A stretch of 64,000 bases of DNA from an uncultured Lachnospiraceae bacterium (GCA_951800685.1 CATOJY010000006.1:1-64000), one strand, 5' to 3'; counted from the first letter of the stretch, positions 17,828 to 27,781 are shown. The notes: a model not told the origin generated them from the sequence alone. Program-made: numbers and translations.

Positions 17828-19957
17828 TTATCGATATTCCATAAAGCTGCTGATCTCCTCATCTTCATACCGCAGAATAACCGCAGAAGTTGGAGGCAGC
17901 GTAATAGAAACTTTACCAGCCTTCACCTGATATTCTTTCTCCTCGGTAGTGAACCCATCTGCAGTGGTCAGCAGTAGCTGCTTGATCGTACACTCTTTCG
18001 GAATACCCAGATACCACACGAAAAGATCTTTCGTGATTTCATATTCATTATTGTTCACGAGGATCACCGACTGTCCTTCTCTGGTGAATCTTCCATAACC
18101 AATCACATTGTAATCACTTACCATATGCTTGATGGATCCGGTAAGGAATTCCTTATATGTCTTATGAATCCGGATAGCTTCCTTGTGGAACGCAATGAGT
18201 TCCTGGTCTTCATGTCCCCATGGATACGTGCGCCTGTTATCTGGATCGGTAAATCCACATACGCCAGCCTCATCACCATAGTAAATCGTGGGCGCTCCAG
18301 GCCAGGTCATCTGAATCACTACCGCCTCCCGCATAACTGCTTTATTCACACCAGCATTGGCGGCTTCCGGGCCAAGAGTATTGGTCCTTCCCACTCTCCT
18401 GTTCGTCCTGGTCAGGAACCGGGAATGATCGTGATTAGAAAGCTCATTCATTGCCACTTGAAGAGAAGGCGTCGTGAAACTTGCGCTGTGATGCTGCATT
18501 GCTCCCCAAAAGCTGTCCGCATTGCCCCTTAAGTCCTCCCGGTAATCGTCGCTGTGTTTCTGCATACCAGTCAAAAACCAGGTCACAGGCTCCATAAAAG
18601 CATCATAATTCATCACGGTATCCCATTCATCACCCTGCAGCCAGCCCTTCGGGCTTCCATAGTGCTCCGCCAATATGATAGCATCTGGATTGACCATCTT
18701 AACCGCCTTACGGAATGCTTTCCAGAATGAATGGTTATACTCTGGTGTATGCCCTAAATCTGCTGCCACGTCAAGCCGCCAGCCGTCTACACAATAAGGC
18801 GCCGCGATCCATTTCCTGGCAACATACAAAATATAGTCTTCTAACTGCTGTGAATTCTCATAATTCAGCTTCGGCAGTGTGTCATGCCCCCACCAGCCGT
18901 CATAGGAACCATTGTAGGGCCACTTATGATTGTCATGAAATTGAAAGTACGTGTGGTAAGGACTATCCTGCGCTACATAAGCCCCCTTCTCGTATCCAGG
19001 TGCATTCTCATAAATACGTTCCCTGTCCATCCACTTGTTAAAAGAACCGCAATGATTGAACACGCCATCCAGAATGACCTTCATGCCCCTTGCATGCGCT
19101 TCCCGCACCACCTGGACAAAAAGCTCATTGCTGGCCTCCAAATTCTTCTTATTGGACACCCGGTCAATATACCTGCTGGCAAACCTGTTCTCATGCTGAT
19201 CATGACGCAGCAGCTCTCCCTCATCATGAACGATCCTGCCCACATGCGGATCAATATAATCATAATCCTGGATATCGTATTTATGATTAGAAGGTGAGAC
19301 GAATAAGGGGTTAAAATAAATAACATCCACACCCAAATCCTGCAGATAGTCCATTTTGTCAAGCACTCCCTGCAAGTCCCCGCCATAAAATTCCCGGACG
19401 CCCATTGCCGCCGGATACTTATTCCAATCCTCCACTTTAACCGTCTTATCTCCGATATACTGATATTCATTCGTCAATACATCATTAGAAGGATCGCCGT
19501 TGTAGAAACGATCCACATAAATCTGATAAAATACAGCTCCCTTCGCCCAATCCGGCGTTTTGAAACCTGGAATTAATTGGAAATGGTAATATTCATTGAT
19601 ATCTTTACAGATGCCTCTCGTGTCGTAGAAGCAGTCGATCTTACCTACCCGTACCTCGAAATAATAGATCAGTTTCTCATTATCTAACTGCACTGAATAG
19701 GAGTAATAGTCAAAGTAATTGTCTGTCTCCGTCTTTAACATAATGTGCTTCTCGCCCTTACACACGAAAAACACTCTGTCAATATTATTTCTGGCCGAAC
19801 GGAAACGAATGGTAACTTCACCATAGGCGCTCGGCTCTGGCGGATATACATAATCTTCTGTTGTATCTGAGAATAACGCTTCTTTATTGATGACCGGACG
19901 CATGCCTGCAATATACTGCTGATTCTTCTCTGCTCTCTGAAATTGGCTTATATCCAT
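17828..19957 (-). CDS. GH13 alpha-amylase-family enzyme, neopullulanase/cyclomaltodextrinase type
   Basis: Cytoplasmic alpha-glucan hydrolase of 709 residues. An N-terminal beta-sandwich (about 1-130) resembles the starch-binding domain of cyclomaltodextrinases and neopullulanases. The barrel holds the four GH13 regions: DGVFNH (297-302), GWRLDVAAD with nucleophile Asp396, ILAEHYG with acid/base Glu431, and LSNHDH with Asp510. There is no signal peptide, so it acts on imported maltodextrins or cyclodextrins. AGAGAGG lies 8 nt before the ATG. It stands alone between its own terminator and that of ftsH. Confidence 0.9.
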   Translation of the reverse strand: MDISQFQRAEKNQQYIAGMRPVINKEALFSDTTEDYVYPPEPSAYGEVTIRFRSARNNIDRVFFVCKGEKHIMLKTETDNYFDYYSYSVQLDNEKLIYYFEVRVGKIDCFYDTRGICKDINEYYHFQLIPGFKTPDWAKGAVFYQIYVDRFYNGDPSNDVLTNEYQYIGDKTVKVEDWNKYPAAMGVREFYGGDLQGVLDKMDYLQDLGVDVIYFNPLFVSPSNHKYDIQDYDYIDPHVGRIVHDEGELLRHDQHENRFASRYIDRVSNKKNLEASNELFVQVVREAHARGMKVILDGVFNHCGSFNKWMDRERIYENAPGYEKGAYVAQDSPYHTYFQFHDNHKWPYNGSYDGWWGHDTLPKLNYENSQQLEDYILYVARKWIAAPYCVDGWRLDVAADLGHTPEYNHSFWKAFRKAVKMVNPDAIILAEHYGSPKGWLQGDEWDTVMNYDAFMEPVTWFLTGMQKHSDDYREDLRGNADSFWGAMQHHSASFTTPSLQVAMNELSNHDHSRFLTRTNRRVGRTNTLGPEAANAGVNKAVMREAVVIQMTWPGAPTIYYGDEAGVCGFTDPDNRRTYPWGHEDQELIAFHKEAIRIHKTYKEFLTGSIKHMVSDYNVIGYGRFTREGQSVILVNNNEYEITKDLFVWYLGIPKECTIKQLLLTTADGFTTEEKEYQVKAGKVSITLPPTSAVILRYEDEEISSFMEYR

Positions 19958-20037
19958 GCTTTATGCCTCTCTTTAAAGTCCGTTATATATGTATTCTATA
20001 CTATCTACTGTAGATGTTCAAGAAAAAAACCAGCAAA

Positions 20038-20072
20038 GTAAAACAGACAGCTTTCGATGGCTGCCTGTTTTA
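20038..20072 (-). terminator. Terminator downstream of ftsH
   Basis: Hairpin AAACAGGCAGC/GCTGTCTGTTT with an 8-nt loop and a T-rich 3' arm on the minus strand. It lies about 165 bp after the ftsH stop, in a 280-bp gap that otherwise holds only A+T-rich sequence and presumably the GH13 promoter. Confidence 0.6.
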
Positions 20073-20237
20073 GAGAAGGTATTTCTTTCTTATGGGGTAT
20101 AGCAAAAACTATATAATGTATTGGGGGGTTACAAGTAGTATAATAGCATAGCATGTACCTGTCCACAATACTAAGGATTCACAAATATTACAAATTTGTA
20201 TGTTCGTTTTTGTATATTTTGCACAAAATCTGTTTTT

Positions 20238-22088
20238 CTATTTCATCTCCGTCTCCTCTGGCTGAGAATAGTCCGTATCAAAGAGCGCTTCGAACTCGGC
20301 ACGGTTGATCTTTTCTTTCTGAAGAAGCAGCTTCGCACAGCTATGCAGCACTTCTTCCTGTCCTAAAATGATCGCTTTCGCTTTCTCATAACAATCGTCG
20401 ATGATCACTTTCACTTCGCGGTCGATCTCACCGGAAATCACCTCGCTGTGGCTCTTGGCATGCGCCAAATCCCTTCCAATAAATACTGCATCATCGTCGT
20501 CATCATAGTTGATCACACCAATATTGTCCGACATACCATACCTGGTCACCATTCTGCGGGCAACCTGGGTTGCCCTCTTAATATCACTGGACGCCCCTGT
20601 CGTAATATCATCAAAGATGATCTCCTCCGCAATACGTCCTCCTAAAGAAACCATGATATCTTCTAACATTTTGCCCTTCGTCAGGAACATCTCATCTTTC
20701 TCTGGAAGCGGCATCGTATACCCTGCGGCGCCAATTCCGGTGGGAATGATTGACACTGTATAAACCGGCCCTACATTGGGAAGCACATGGAACAGGATCG
20801 CATGACCCGCCTCATGATAGGCCGTAATTCTTTTCTCCTTATCAGAAATAATCCGGCTCTTCTTCTCCGCACCAATGCCCACCTTGACAAAGGCTCTCTT
20901 GATATCGTCTTGTTTGACAAACACACGCTTATCCATAGCGGCGTTGATCGCCGCCTCATTCAGAAGATTCTCCAGATCTGCCCCCGTAAACCCTGCAGTT
21001 GTCTGCGCAATCTGGGACAAGTCTACATCATCTCCCAGGGGTTTGTTCTGCGCATGAACCTTCAGAATATCTTCCCGGCCTCTCACATCCGGCGCTGCCA
21101 CCGTGATCTTACGGTCGAAACGTCCCGGCCTCAAAATAGCCGGATCCAGTATGTCCACACGGTTCGTGGCTGCCATCACGATGATTCCCTCATTAATACC
21201 AAAACCGTCCATCTCGACCAACAGCTGATTCAACGTCTGCTCACGCTCATCATGGCCACCGCCCATACCTGTACCGCGTCGTCTCGCAACCGCGTCAATC
21301 TCATCAATAAAAATGATACACGGCGCATGCCGCTTCGCCTCTGCGAACATATCACGCACACGGGAGGCACCGACACCGACAAACATCTCTACGAAATCAG
21401 AACCGGAAATACTAAAGAAGGGAACATTCGCCTCTCCAGCAATCGCTTTGGCTAATAACGTCTTACCAGTACCAGGCGCTCCCTCCAGAAGAACTCCTTT
21501 CGGAATACGCGCGCCCACTTTCGTAAATTTGCCCGGTTCTCTTAAGAATTCAACGATCTCCTGCAGTTCTTCTTTCTCTTCCTTCAAGCCTGCCACACCG
21601 TCCAGTTTAATTTTATTCTCCCCGCCCATGGTCATCTTGGCGCGGCTTCTTCCGAAGTTCATCATCTTGCCGTTACCGCCGCCGTTAGCTGTATTCTGGG
21701 CATTCATCATCACAAAAAAGAAAACACAGACCACTACCACAATCAGAATCGGGAACACACTGTTTAAGAACCAGCTTTCCTCCGGTACACTCTCTACGAT
21801 AGGATCCATATCATAATTCCTGACCAATGCCTCCGCTTCCGATACATCCGTCACATACAGGACTTTCTCCTCACCGCTCTTCAATGTCACTTCCAGTGAT
21901 CCAGCCGCTGTTTCCTTATTCGGGCAGACCTTGACGATCGCCACTTCCTTATTCTCCAACTGACTGATAAACTCACCTTTCGTGTAACTGCTATCCTGCA
22001 CTCTTATCGTTCCGATCCAAACGGTAAACAGAAGCAGTCCGATAATAATTACAAAATACATATAGAAACTCTTATTATTTCTGCTCAA
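20238..22088 (-). CDS. ftsH: ATP-dependent zinc metalloprotease FtsH
   Basis: Membrane-bound AAA+ protease that degrades unfolded and regulatory proteins; works as a hexamer. The 616-residue protein has two N-terminal membrane spans (about 8-26 and 108-128) around an extracytoplasmic domain, Walker A GAPGTGKT (203-210), Walker B IIFIDEID (258-265), the AAA second region of homology ending in RPGRFDR, and the zinc site HEAGH (425-429). The start is TTG at 22088 with GAGG 6 nt upstream. It is the last gene of the tilS-hpt-ftsH group, the conserved order in Bacillus and clostridia. Confidence 0.96.
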   Translation of the reverse strand: MSRNNKSFYMYFVIIIGLLLFTVWIGTIRVQDSSYTKGEFISQLENKEVAIVKVCPNKETAAGSLEVTLKSGEEKVLYVTDVSEAEALVRNYDMDPIVESVPEESWFLNSVFPILIVVVVCVFFFVMMNAQNTANGGGNGKMMNFGRSRAKMTMGGENKIKLDGVAGLKEEKEELQEIVEFLREPGKFTKVGARIPKGVLLEGAPGTGKTLLAKAIAGEANVPFFSISGSDFVEMFVGVGASRVRDMFAEAKRHAPCIIFIDEIDAVARRRGTGMGGGHDEREQTLNQLLVEMDGFGINEGIIVMAATNRVDILDPAILRPGRFDRKITVAAPDVRGREDILKVHAQNKPLGDDVDLSQIAQTTAGFTGADLENLLNEAAINAAMDKRVFVKQDDIKRAFVKVGIGAEKKSRIISDKEKRITAYHEAGHAILFHVLPNVGPVYTVSIIPTGIGAAGYTMPLPEKDEMFLTKGKMLEDIMVSLGGRIAEEIIFDDITTGASSDIKRATQVARRMVTRYGMSDNIGVINYDDDDDAVFIGRDLAHAKSHSEVISGEIDREVKVIIDDCYEKAKAIILGQEEVLHSCAKLLLQKEKINRAEFEALFDTDYSQPEETEMK

Positions 22089-22123
22089 GGTAAACCTCTT
22101 TCATATTACATATTTATAGGAGC

Positions 22124-22161
22124 AACCGCTCAGACATGTCTGACAGTATGCCTGAGCGGTT
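22124..22161 (-). promoter_or_regulatory. Intercistronic hairpin between hpt and ftsH
   Basis: A perfect 10-bp stem (AACCGCTCAG 22124-22133 with CTGAGCGGTT 22152-22161) in the 82-bp gap between hpt and ftsH. There is no T-run after it, so it is more likely an RNA stabilising or processing element, or a partial attenuator, than a full terminator. Confidence 0.5.
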
Positions 22162-22170
22162 ACTGAAAGA

Positions 22171-22695
22171 TCAATTAAATTTAACAATCCCAATATAAGG
22201 CAGATTCCGGTACTTCTGATCGTAATCTAAACCATATCCCACCACGAATTCATCAGGAATTTCAAATCCTGTATAATCTACTTTCACATCCACTACTCTT
22301 CTTTCTGGCTTATCAAGCAGCGTACATAACTTCACATCTGCCGGACCTCTGTCTTTCAACATCTCTAACAGATAACTCAGAGTTCTTCCAGAATCTACGA
22401 TATCCTCCACTACCAGCACATGCTTATTCAACAGAGATTCATCCAAATCCTTCACAATCTTGACCACACCACTGGATTTTGTATCCCCTCCGTAACTGGA
22501 TACCGACATAAAGTCCAAAGACACCGGCACTGTAATCCTCTTGGCAAGTTCACACATAAAGAAACTGCCTCCCTTGAGCACACAGACCAAATGCACTTGT
22601 TTGCCAGCGTAATCCTTGGAAATCTGATCACCAATCTCCTGTATTCTTCTGTCTACTTCTGCTTCGCTTAGTAATTCTTCAATTCGTTCCGCCAT
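22171..22695 (-). CDS. hpt: Hypoxanthine phosphoribosyltransferase
   Basis: Purine salvage enzyme that joins hypoxanthine (and guanine) with PRPP to give IMP or GMP. 174 residues, the usual length. The PRPP-binding motif reads VLVVEDIVDSGRTL and the base-contacting end has YRNLPYIG. The start at 22695 (MAERIEELL) has AGGAGG 5 nt upstream; the longer open frame upstream is only tilS in another frame. It overlaps the tilS 3' end by 17 bp. Confidence 0.95.
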   Translation of the reverse strand: MAERIEELLSEAEVDRRIQEIGDQISKDYAGKQVHLVCVLKGGSFFMCELAKRITVPVSLDFMSVSSYGGDTKSSGVVKIVKDLDESLLNKHVLVVEDIVDSGRTLSYLLEMLKDRGPADVKLCTLLDKPERRVVDVKVDYTGFEIPDEFVVGYGLDYDQKYRNLPYIGIVKFN

Positions 22696-24217
22696 TGCTT
22701 CCTCCTCTGAACCGTACCTGCAAGATACGTTCTGTACTTTCATCCACTTTGTAGTGCTGGCTGATCCGGTAACCAGGCACCCATAGCACATGGGATCCGT
22801 CAACCAGCAAATGCATTCTGTCACGCTGCATTTTCGGGATTTTCTCATTAATCATATATTGTTTGACAGACTTCGTATGCATCGCGGCGTCTATTGTCAG
22901 ATAGTCTCCCTGCCGTCGTGTACGCAATAACAAAGACGTAGTTATTTTATCATAATCAAACCATTTCGTATATCTATTTTGTGGAATATTTTCCTCTTTT
23001 TCAAAGAATCCAGACTCTTTTTCCAACAAAGTAATAGCAAAAGTACCTTCCCCAGGCAGAAAGATTTCCATAGGCGGTTTCATCTGGTAGACCATGCCGG
23101 AAGCTTTCTCCCTGCTCTTTTCTTCTATCAGCTTTCCATTCCCTGCTGCCTGGTACGTCACCTTCTCTGCCTTAGCCGCCTTTTGCGCCTCCCTAACCAG
23201 GTAAAGTCTGTCATATTCCTTATATGCCCTGATTCCATAAGGCAGATCTATTTCCTTGCTTCCTTCCTTAGTCAATAACTGTACCAGATCCGCGATATGC
23301 TGTCCCGTAATATCCTTCCTATACGGTGTCAGCCTTTCCATGCAGGCAAGCAATACTCTCTTATAGAGAACACAATCCTCCTGTAACAATTCTGCACTCT
23401 CAACGCACACACCTGCCATTTCAGGACGATAGGACCGGCCAATCTCCTCCGGATTGATCTCTTGCACATATTTCTCATACAAACGCCTTGTCTGTCTGTC
23501 AAGATACCCTTCCGTCTCCAGAAGAATTTCCGCTAATTGCCCCATATGCGCTACCGCTCCCAAACAGACTTCCCTTTCCGCGTAGGGCAGGATATGATGC
23601 CTGATCCGATTACGGGTATGATCATCCTCGTCGTTGGTGTGGTCTTTGCAATAAGACAACTGATTCTCCAGCAAATAGTGTGCAATCTCCGTTCTTTCCA
23701 GACATAAGACCGGCCGTATCACCGATTCCCTGACAGGCTGGATTGAACTGAGACCTTTGATCCCGCTGCCTCTGAACAAGTGGAATAGCATTGTTTCCGC
23801 CCGGTCATTACTGTTATGCGCAACTGCAATCTTTCCCGATTCTCCTTCCTGTCTCTGCTCTTCCAAAACTTCCTCAAAAGCCTGGTAGCGAAGCAGTCTT
23901 CCTGCCTCTTCTGGTGAAAGTTTTTTCTGCAGCGCATAGCCGTTCATATCCACTTTCCGCAGATAAAAGGGAACTGCCAGCTTTCGGCACAGTGACGCTA
24001 CATAGGCAGCATCCTGCACCGCCTCCGCCCTTACACTATGATCCACATGCACTACCAGCATCCTAAATCCCATTTCCTGCTGCATCTTCCAGAGCAGGTG
24101 CAGCAGACAGACAGAATCCGCACCCCCTGACACTCCCACCGCCACAACATCCCGTGCTTCTATCATATGATATTTTTCTATAAATTTTTTTACTTTTGTA
24201 TAGGTACGATCTGTCAT
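22679..24217 (-). CDS. tilS: tRNA(Ile)-lysidine synthetase
   Basis: Essential enzyme that converts C34 of the CAU-anticodon tRNA-Ile to lysidine, changing codon reading from AUG to AUA. The N-terminal PP-loop SGGADS is at 30-35 and the domain continues with HVDHSVR and HNSNDRAETMLFHLFRGSG. The C-terminal TilS domain includes the KIPKMQRDRMHLLVDG stretch. 512 residues. It lies 46 bp after the PP2C phosphatase gene and overlaps hpt, as in other Firmicutes. Confidence 0.94.
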   Translation of the reverse strand: MTDRTYTKVKKFIEKYHMIEARDVVAVGVSGGADSVCLLHLLWKMQQEMGFRMLVVHVDHSVRAEAVQDAAYVASLCRKLAVPFYLRKVDMNGYALQKKLSPEEAGRLLRYQAFEEVLEEQRQEGESGKIAVAHNSNDRAETMLFHLFRGSGIKGLSSIQPVRESVIRPVLCLERTEIAHYLLENQLSYCKDHTNDEDDHTRNRIRHHILPYAEREVCLGAVAHMGQLAEILLETEGYLDRQTRRLYEKYVQEINPEEIGRSYRPEMAGVCVESAELLQEDCVLYKRVLLACMERLTPYRKDITGQHIADLVQLLTKEGSKEIDLPYGIRAYKEYDRLYLVREAQKAAKAEKVTYQAAGNGKLIEEKSREKASGMVYQMKPPMEIFLPGEGTFAITLLEKESGFFEKEENIPQNRYTKWFDYDKITTSLLLRTRRQGDYLTIDAAMHTKSVKQYMINEKIPKMQRDRMHLLVDGSHVLWVPGYRISQHYKVDESTERILQVRFRGGSNGGTN

Positions 24218-24263
24218 TGTAACAATGCCTTATCCCTTTTCAAATTCTGTGCACTTTACAGTC

Positions 24264-25496
24264 CTAATCCTGTATCATATCTTTCTCCCAAACCCCGATT
24301 ACCAGTACCGTCATATCATCCCTGACCTGCCCGCTGCTCTGTTTTAAACAGTACGCCAGAATCTGATTCGCAATCTCATTTGGGTTCGTATATTCTATCC
24401 TCCCAATGATCTCTGGCAGCACCTCTTCCCCGATCCCCTGGGAAAGCGCATCCAGGATCCCATCAGACAACATAATTACATAGTCTCCACTCTGCAGTAC
24501 TCTATGCAGACTTTCCGTCTCAATCTGCCCAAAAACCCCCAACGGAAAATTCAGCGCTGACAACCTGTCCACCAGCCGTCCTCTTTTAATATAACTACAG
24601 GCGGCCCCTACTTTCATGAACTCACATGCGCCAGTATACATATTAATGTCACATAAGTCTAACGTAGACAGATTTTCTTCCTGCCCTGCTGCCACCAACG
24701 CACCATTGATCATCTGTACTGCTGTCTCTTTACGGAAACCAGCTTCCAGAAGTCTCTCCATCTTCTCGATCACCCGTTCTGAATCGCCGCACGCTTTCTC
24801 ACCAGACCCCATTCCATCTGACAGAATCGCAACCATTCTGCCATTCTCTGCCTCATAGAAAGAATAATTATCCCCTGATACTTGTTCATTCTCTTTCACC
24901 GCCTTAGCCACCCCAGTGAGCAGATGGAAGTTTTCTTCTTCTGTAAAATAATAGGTGCTCCAATCCGGCGTGAGATACTGCGGCGTATTCTTCGCCGCGT
25001 GCAGCCGAATATTCATCGCCACCGATATGAAATCCGCCACGTCTTCTACACAGATATGCTCTCCGAATTTTGTGTATTTTTCCGAGATGGTCTTCATCGT
25101 CAGACTGACTTCTATATGCCCATCCTCCCGTTCCAGTTCAAAAAAATTACGCAGTAGAATCCCCGATTCCCGAAGCAATTTCGACACCTGCTTGTATTTT
25201 CTTTCTCCCATAGGTCGATACAAGCAAGTTTCATGTGCCACCTCTGCCATAATATGTGCCATCTCTTTTAAATGTTCTGCCAAAAGTCCTTGATTTTCCT
25301 GCAATTTTCGCTGCCACAGGTAGTCCTGCCGATCTGCCGGATCATTATCGTTCGTCCCACCAAGACACATTTCTTCCGCTTCGAACAGATCTGCCAAATC
25401 TCTGAATGACTCTGCATAATTTAAAAGTCTCTGTCTGCCATATTCTGGTATGATCGTTATCTTATTATCATCCCTATCCTCCGTCTGTTTTTTCAT
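24264..25496 (-). CDS. spoIIE: PP2C-type protein phosphatase at the spoIIE position, without membrane domain
   Basis: Serine/threonine phosphatase of the SpoIIE/PP2C family, 410 residues, starting at MKKQTEDRDD with GGGGAGG 6 nt upstream. The C-terminal half holds the metal-binding motifs SGDNYSF (Asp209), LSDGMGSGEKA (Asp227), MLSDGILDAL and RDDMTVLV. In Bacillus subtilis SpoIIE dephosphorylates SpoIIAA to switch on sigma F in the forespore and has about 10 membrane spans before the central and phosphatase domains. Here no membrane segment is present and only about 210 bp separate it from divIC, so the membrane domain is absent, not merely missed. The N-terminal 190 residues resemble the SpoIIE central region. 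Gene order (divIC before, tilS after) supports the assignment. Confidence 0.8.
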   Translation of the reverse strand: MKKQTEDRDDNKITIIPEYGRQRLLNYAESFRDLADLFEAEEMCLGGTNDNDPADRQDYLWQRKLQENQGLLAEHLKEMAHIMAEVAHETCLYRPMGERKYKQVSKLLRESGILLRNFFELEREDGHIEVSLTMKTISEKYTKFGEHICVEDVADFISVAMNIRLHAAKNTPQYLTPDWSTYYFTEEENFHLLTGVAKAVKENEQVSGDNYSFYEAENGRMVAILSDGMGSGEKACGDSERVIEKMERLLEAGFRKETAVQMINGALVAAGQEENLSTLDLCDINMYTGACEFMKVGAACSYIKRGRLVDRLSALNFPLGVFGQIETESLHRVLQSGDYVIMLSDGILDALSQGIGEEVLPEIIGRIEYTNPNEIANQILAYCLKQSSGQVRDDMTVLVIGVWEKDMIQD

Positions 25497-25705
25497 GCAA
25501 TACCTCCCCATTTGTTTTCCTTCAAACACCACTGCATAGTGCCGCCAAAGTAATACACGGCATACAGCCGCAAATTGTCCAGATTACTCTATCTTTATCA
25601 ATATATGAGAAGGTTGTCCTATTTATTACTATAAAAATGTTCACAGACTCCAGTCTGGCAGTTCATCTCCTCCATACAAGGTATCTTGAATTATAAAAAT
25701 TTTCA

Positions 25706-25746
25706 AATAGAAAAAGCAAATCTCAGATGTCCTCCGAAATCTGCTT
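25706..25746 (-). terminator. Terminator of the divIC operon
   Basis: On the minus strand an imperfect hairpin (AAGCAGATTT with AGATTTGCTT) overlaps the divIC stop codon and is followed by TTTTTCT. It separates the yabP-yabQ-divIC unit from spoIIE; the 25533-25705 gap must then hold the spoIIE promoter, but I could not identify a convincing Spo0A box in it. Confidence 0.65.
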
Positions 25747-26050
25747 AATTCTCGTCTTTAAATATAATTTCTCCTTCGTACACAAGCCCCAGCTTATTCT
25801 TAGCAATCTCTTCCACGTACTTCTTAGTCTGGGTATATTTCTCGTACTCTTTAATCTTTTCTGTTCTCGCCTGCTCTGCTTCAATCTCCTGCATCAGGGC
25901 TTCTTCCCGTGCCATATAGGCCGTACGTTTCTCGCGAAGTTCTACACTCTTGACTGCAACCACAATCAGCATCATGATAACAACTGTGGTAACCAAAAGC
26001 ATGCCCGTACGGTTCTGGCGCTTCTTACGATATGCTGCTTTTTTTGCCAT
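25745..26050 (-). CDS. divIC: Septum formation initiator DivIC/FtsB family
   Basis: Bitopic division protein of 101 residues: a basic N-terminus, one membrane span (about 17-35), a coiled coil (about 38-75, rich in Glu and Lys), and the family ending EIAKNKLGLVYEGEIIF. It works with FtsL and DivIB at the division septum. It follows yabQ and precedes spoIIE, the B. subtilis order. The GAGGAG site is about 13 nt from the ATG, longer than usual. Confidence 0.9.
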   Translation of the reverse strand: MAKKAAYRKKRQNRTGMLLVTTVVIMMLIVVAVKSVELREKRTAYMAREEALMQEIEAEQARTEKIKEYEKYTQTKKYVEEIAKNKLGLVYEGEIIFKDEN

Positions 26051-26097
26051 GTTGTTACTGATACTCCTCTCATCTTCACAGAAATCCCCTCTCAGAG

Positions 26098-26586
26098 CTA
26101 CTGTTTACATAAAATTATTCTAATTGTTTTCAGGCAGACCGTCAACCGTTTTTTTATAAACTCCTTTACTTTTTTCAGTTTCCTTATGATCAATCGAACA
26201 AACCTTCGAATGCCGCAAAACAGCCATTTTACAGGTTTTAGCACAACTTGTATGACACGGAAAACAAACCACATTATCTTGTGTATACATGCTGACACAA
26301 GGTTGACAAAATAGTTTTTCACCAGTAATTTATAAAAAAGCATTCCAAGAGCTGCGCCCATCACGGCAAACCATCTCAGAACGCCATTGTTTTCTTTGTA
26401 TAACATATAAAAAACGCCAATTCCACAAGCAAACCAATAAAGCAGATCCTCCATGGAGATCAAAAACCTGCCATGCGTGAATAATTTTCTGCAAACTAAT
26501 ATCCAATCGTAGGCAAATGTAATGACCAGGCCCATAAGGATAGAATGGAGAAAAAAAACTACTTCCTGCACAATGTCCTGACTCAT
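26098..26586 (-). CDS. yabQ: Spore cortex biosynthesis protein YabQ
   Basis: Membrane protein of 162 residues with an N-terminal hydrophobic half (about three spans between 8 and 95) and a strongly basic C-terminal tail, as in YabQ, which is needed for spore cortex formation and locates to the outer forespore membrane in B. subtilis. The ATG at 26586 (GGGGGA about 9 nt upstream) is preferred over TTG at 26595. Position between yabP and divIC supports the call. Confidence 0.85.
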   Translation of the reverse strand: MSQDIVQEVVFFLHSILMGLVITFAYDWILVCRKLFTHGRFLISMEDLLYWFACGIGVFYMLYKENNGVLRWFAVMGAALGMLFYKLLVKNYFVNLVSACIHKIMWFVFRVIQVVLKPVKWLFCGIRRFVRLIIRKLKKVKEFIKKRLTVCLKTIRIILCKQ

Positions 26587-26631
26587 AACCGGCAATCCCC
26601 CGAAAGATTATACACAAACCAAGCAGCAAAT

Positions 26632-26922
26632 TTACTTAAATAATCTGGCAAGCAGCGATTCCCCCTTGGCCCCATATCCGACGGATTCCGAATAAGTAAA
26701 GCTGTCAATCCGGCCATCCACGTCCACTTCTCCCTTGTCTAAGGACAGCCGGCTGACATGTAATTCCGTCCCTTTGATCATCAGCATTCCCTGCTCTGTC
26801 TCAAGCAGAATCTCATTGACGTCAAACGATAATACGTCATTGACACCGCTTATGCTACATGTCCTCCTGTTGGTTAGCATCAGCTTATGCGGTTTTCTAT
26901 TCGCGCTGTTCAAGTCTTCCAT
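26632..26922 (-). CDS. yabP: Sporulation protein YabP
   Basis: Soluble sporulation protein of 96 residues of the YabP/YqfC family, recognised by the run LTGVNDVLSF-like ISGVNDVLSFDVNEILLET and the MLMIKGTELHVSRLSLDKGEV core. Start MEDLNSANRK has GGGGAGGG 5 nt upstream; the open frame further upstream is not family sequence. Probably a sigma E-dependent mother-cell gene as in B. subtilis; the promoter was not identified. Confidence 0.88.
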   Translation of the reverse strand: MEDLNSANRKPHKLMLTNRRTCSISGVNDVLSFDVNEILLETEQGMLMIKGTELHVSRLSLDKGEVDVDGRIDSFTYSESVGYGAKGESLLARLFK

Positions 26923-27047
26923 ACATACCCTCCCCTGGCAATAACACTTACATTGTATTCCTTCAGGTGCTGGCCGCTCCATCAAAGCCACACATCTCGT
27001 GGCCTTTACTTTAAATGTATGTCAGATCAAGCTTCAATATGCCTGTT

Positions 27048-27290
27048 TTATGGAAGATACCGGAATAATTCCTTTGCTTCTTCTTTCCTGACAGTCTCCT
27101 GCACATCCAAAACTTCTACTTTAACTTCTTTATTGCCAAACTGGATCATAATAATATCCCCTGTCTTTACATTAACAGACGCCTTTGCCGGTTTATCATT
27201 CACAAGTACTCTGCCTGCGTCGCAAGCCTCATTTGCTACAGTCCGTCGTTTAATCAAACGGGAAACCTTTAAATATTTATCAAGTCTCAT
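27048..27290 (-). CDS. rqcP: S4-domain RNA-binding protein RqcP (YabO)
   Basis: Small RNA-binding protein of 80 residues made of one S4 domain (MRLDKYLKVSRLIKRRTVAN at the start, GRVLVNDKPAKASVNVKTGD in the middle). In B. subtilis the homologue YabO/RqcP binds stalled 50S subunits and supports RqcH in adding alanine tails in ribosome quality control. Start MRLDKYL fits the family; AAGGTG is upstream. It lies between hup and yabP, the conserved place. Confidence 0.87.
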   Translation of the reverse strand: MRLDKYLKVSRLIKRRTVANEACDAGRVLVNDKPAKASVNVKTGDIIMIQFGNKEVKVEVLDVQETVRKEEAKELFRYLP

Positions 27291-27387
27291 TTTATACCCA
27301 CACCTTTCCTTAAAATAGTTTGATCCGCCAGGGAACCTCATATGCCGCTTTCATTGCATATTTCTCCTGAACAGATCCATACATAAT

Positions 27388-27420
27388 ACAAAAAGCCTAT
27401 ATGCATCTGCATACAGGCCT
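27388..27420 (-). terminator. Terminator of hup
   Basis: Perfect hairpin on the minus strand (GCCTGTATGC and GCATATAGGC with a 4-nt loop, one G-T pair) followed by TTTTTG, 17 bp after the hup stop. Confidence 0.88.
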
Positions 27421-27436
27421 TTACTTTCTCTCAAAA

Positions 27437-27712
27437 TTATGCGTTAAGCATGTCCTTTAATGCCTTGCCAGCCTTAAACTTAGGAGCCTTAGAAGCTGCA
27501 ATCTTCATCACTTCACCGCTCTGAGGATTTCTGCCTTCTCTTGCTGCTCTCTCGGATACTTCAAAAGTACCGAAACCAACCAACTGTACCTTGCCGCCTT
27601 TCTTCAACTCGTCAGCAACAACATCTGTAAAAGCCTTTAATGCCTTCTCCGCGTCTTTTTTGGATAATCCTGCCTGATCAGCCATAGCTGCAACTAATTC
27701 TGTTTTGTTCAT
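27437..27712 (-). CDS. hup: DNA-binding protein HU
   Basis: Histone-like nucleoid protein of 91 residues. It has the HU start [22 protein letters not shown], the dimer core [22 protein letters not shown] with the DNA-intercalating arm NPQSGE, and [16 protein letters not shown] at the end. AAGGAGG lies before the ATG. It has its own promoter and terminator, suggesting high expression independent of its neighbours. Confidence 0.96.
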   Translation of the reverse strand: MNKTELVAAMADQAGLSKKDAEKALKAFTDVVADELKKGGKVQLVGFGTFEVSERAAREGRNPQSGEVMKIAASKAPKFKAGKALKDMLNA

Positions 27713-27781
27713 CTTGAACTCCTCCTTAAATGAGTCTTCACTTTATTATTAGATGTTCCTCTTTTGAAACGCCTACACATA

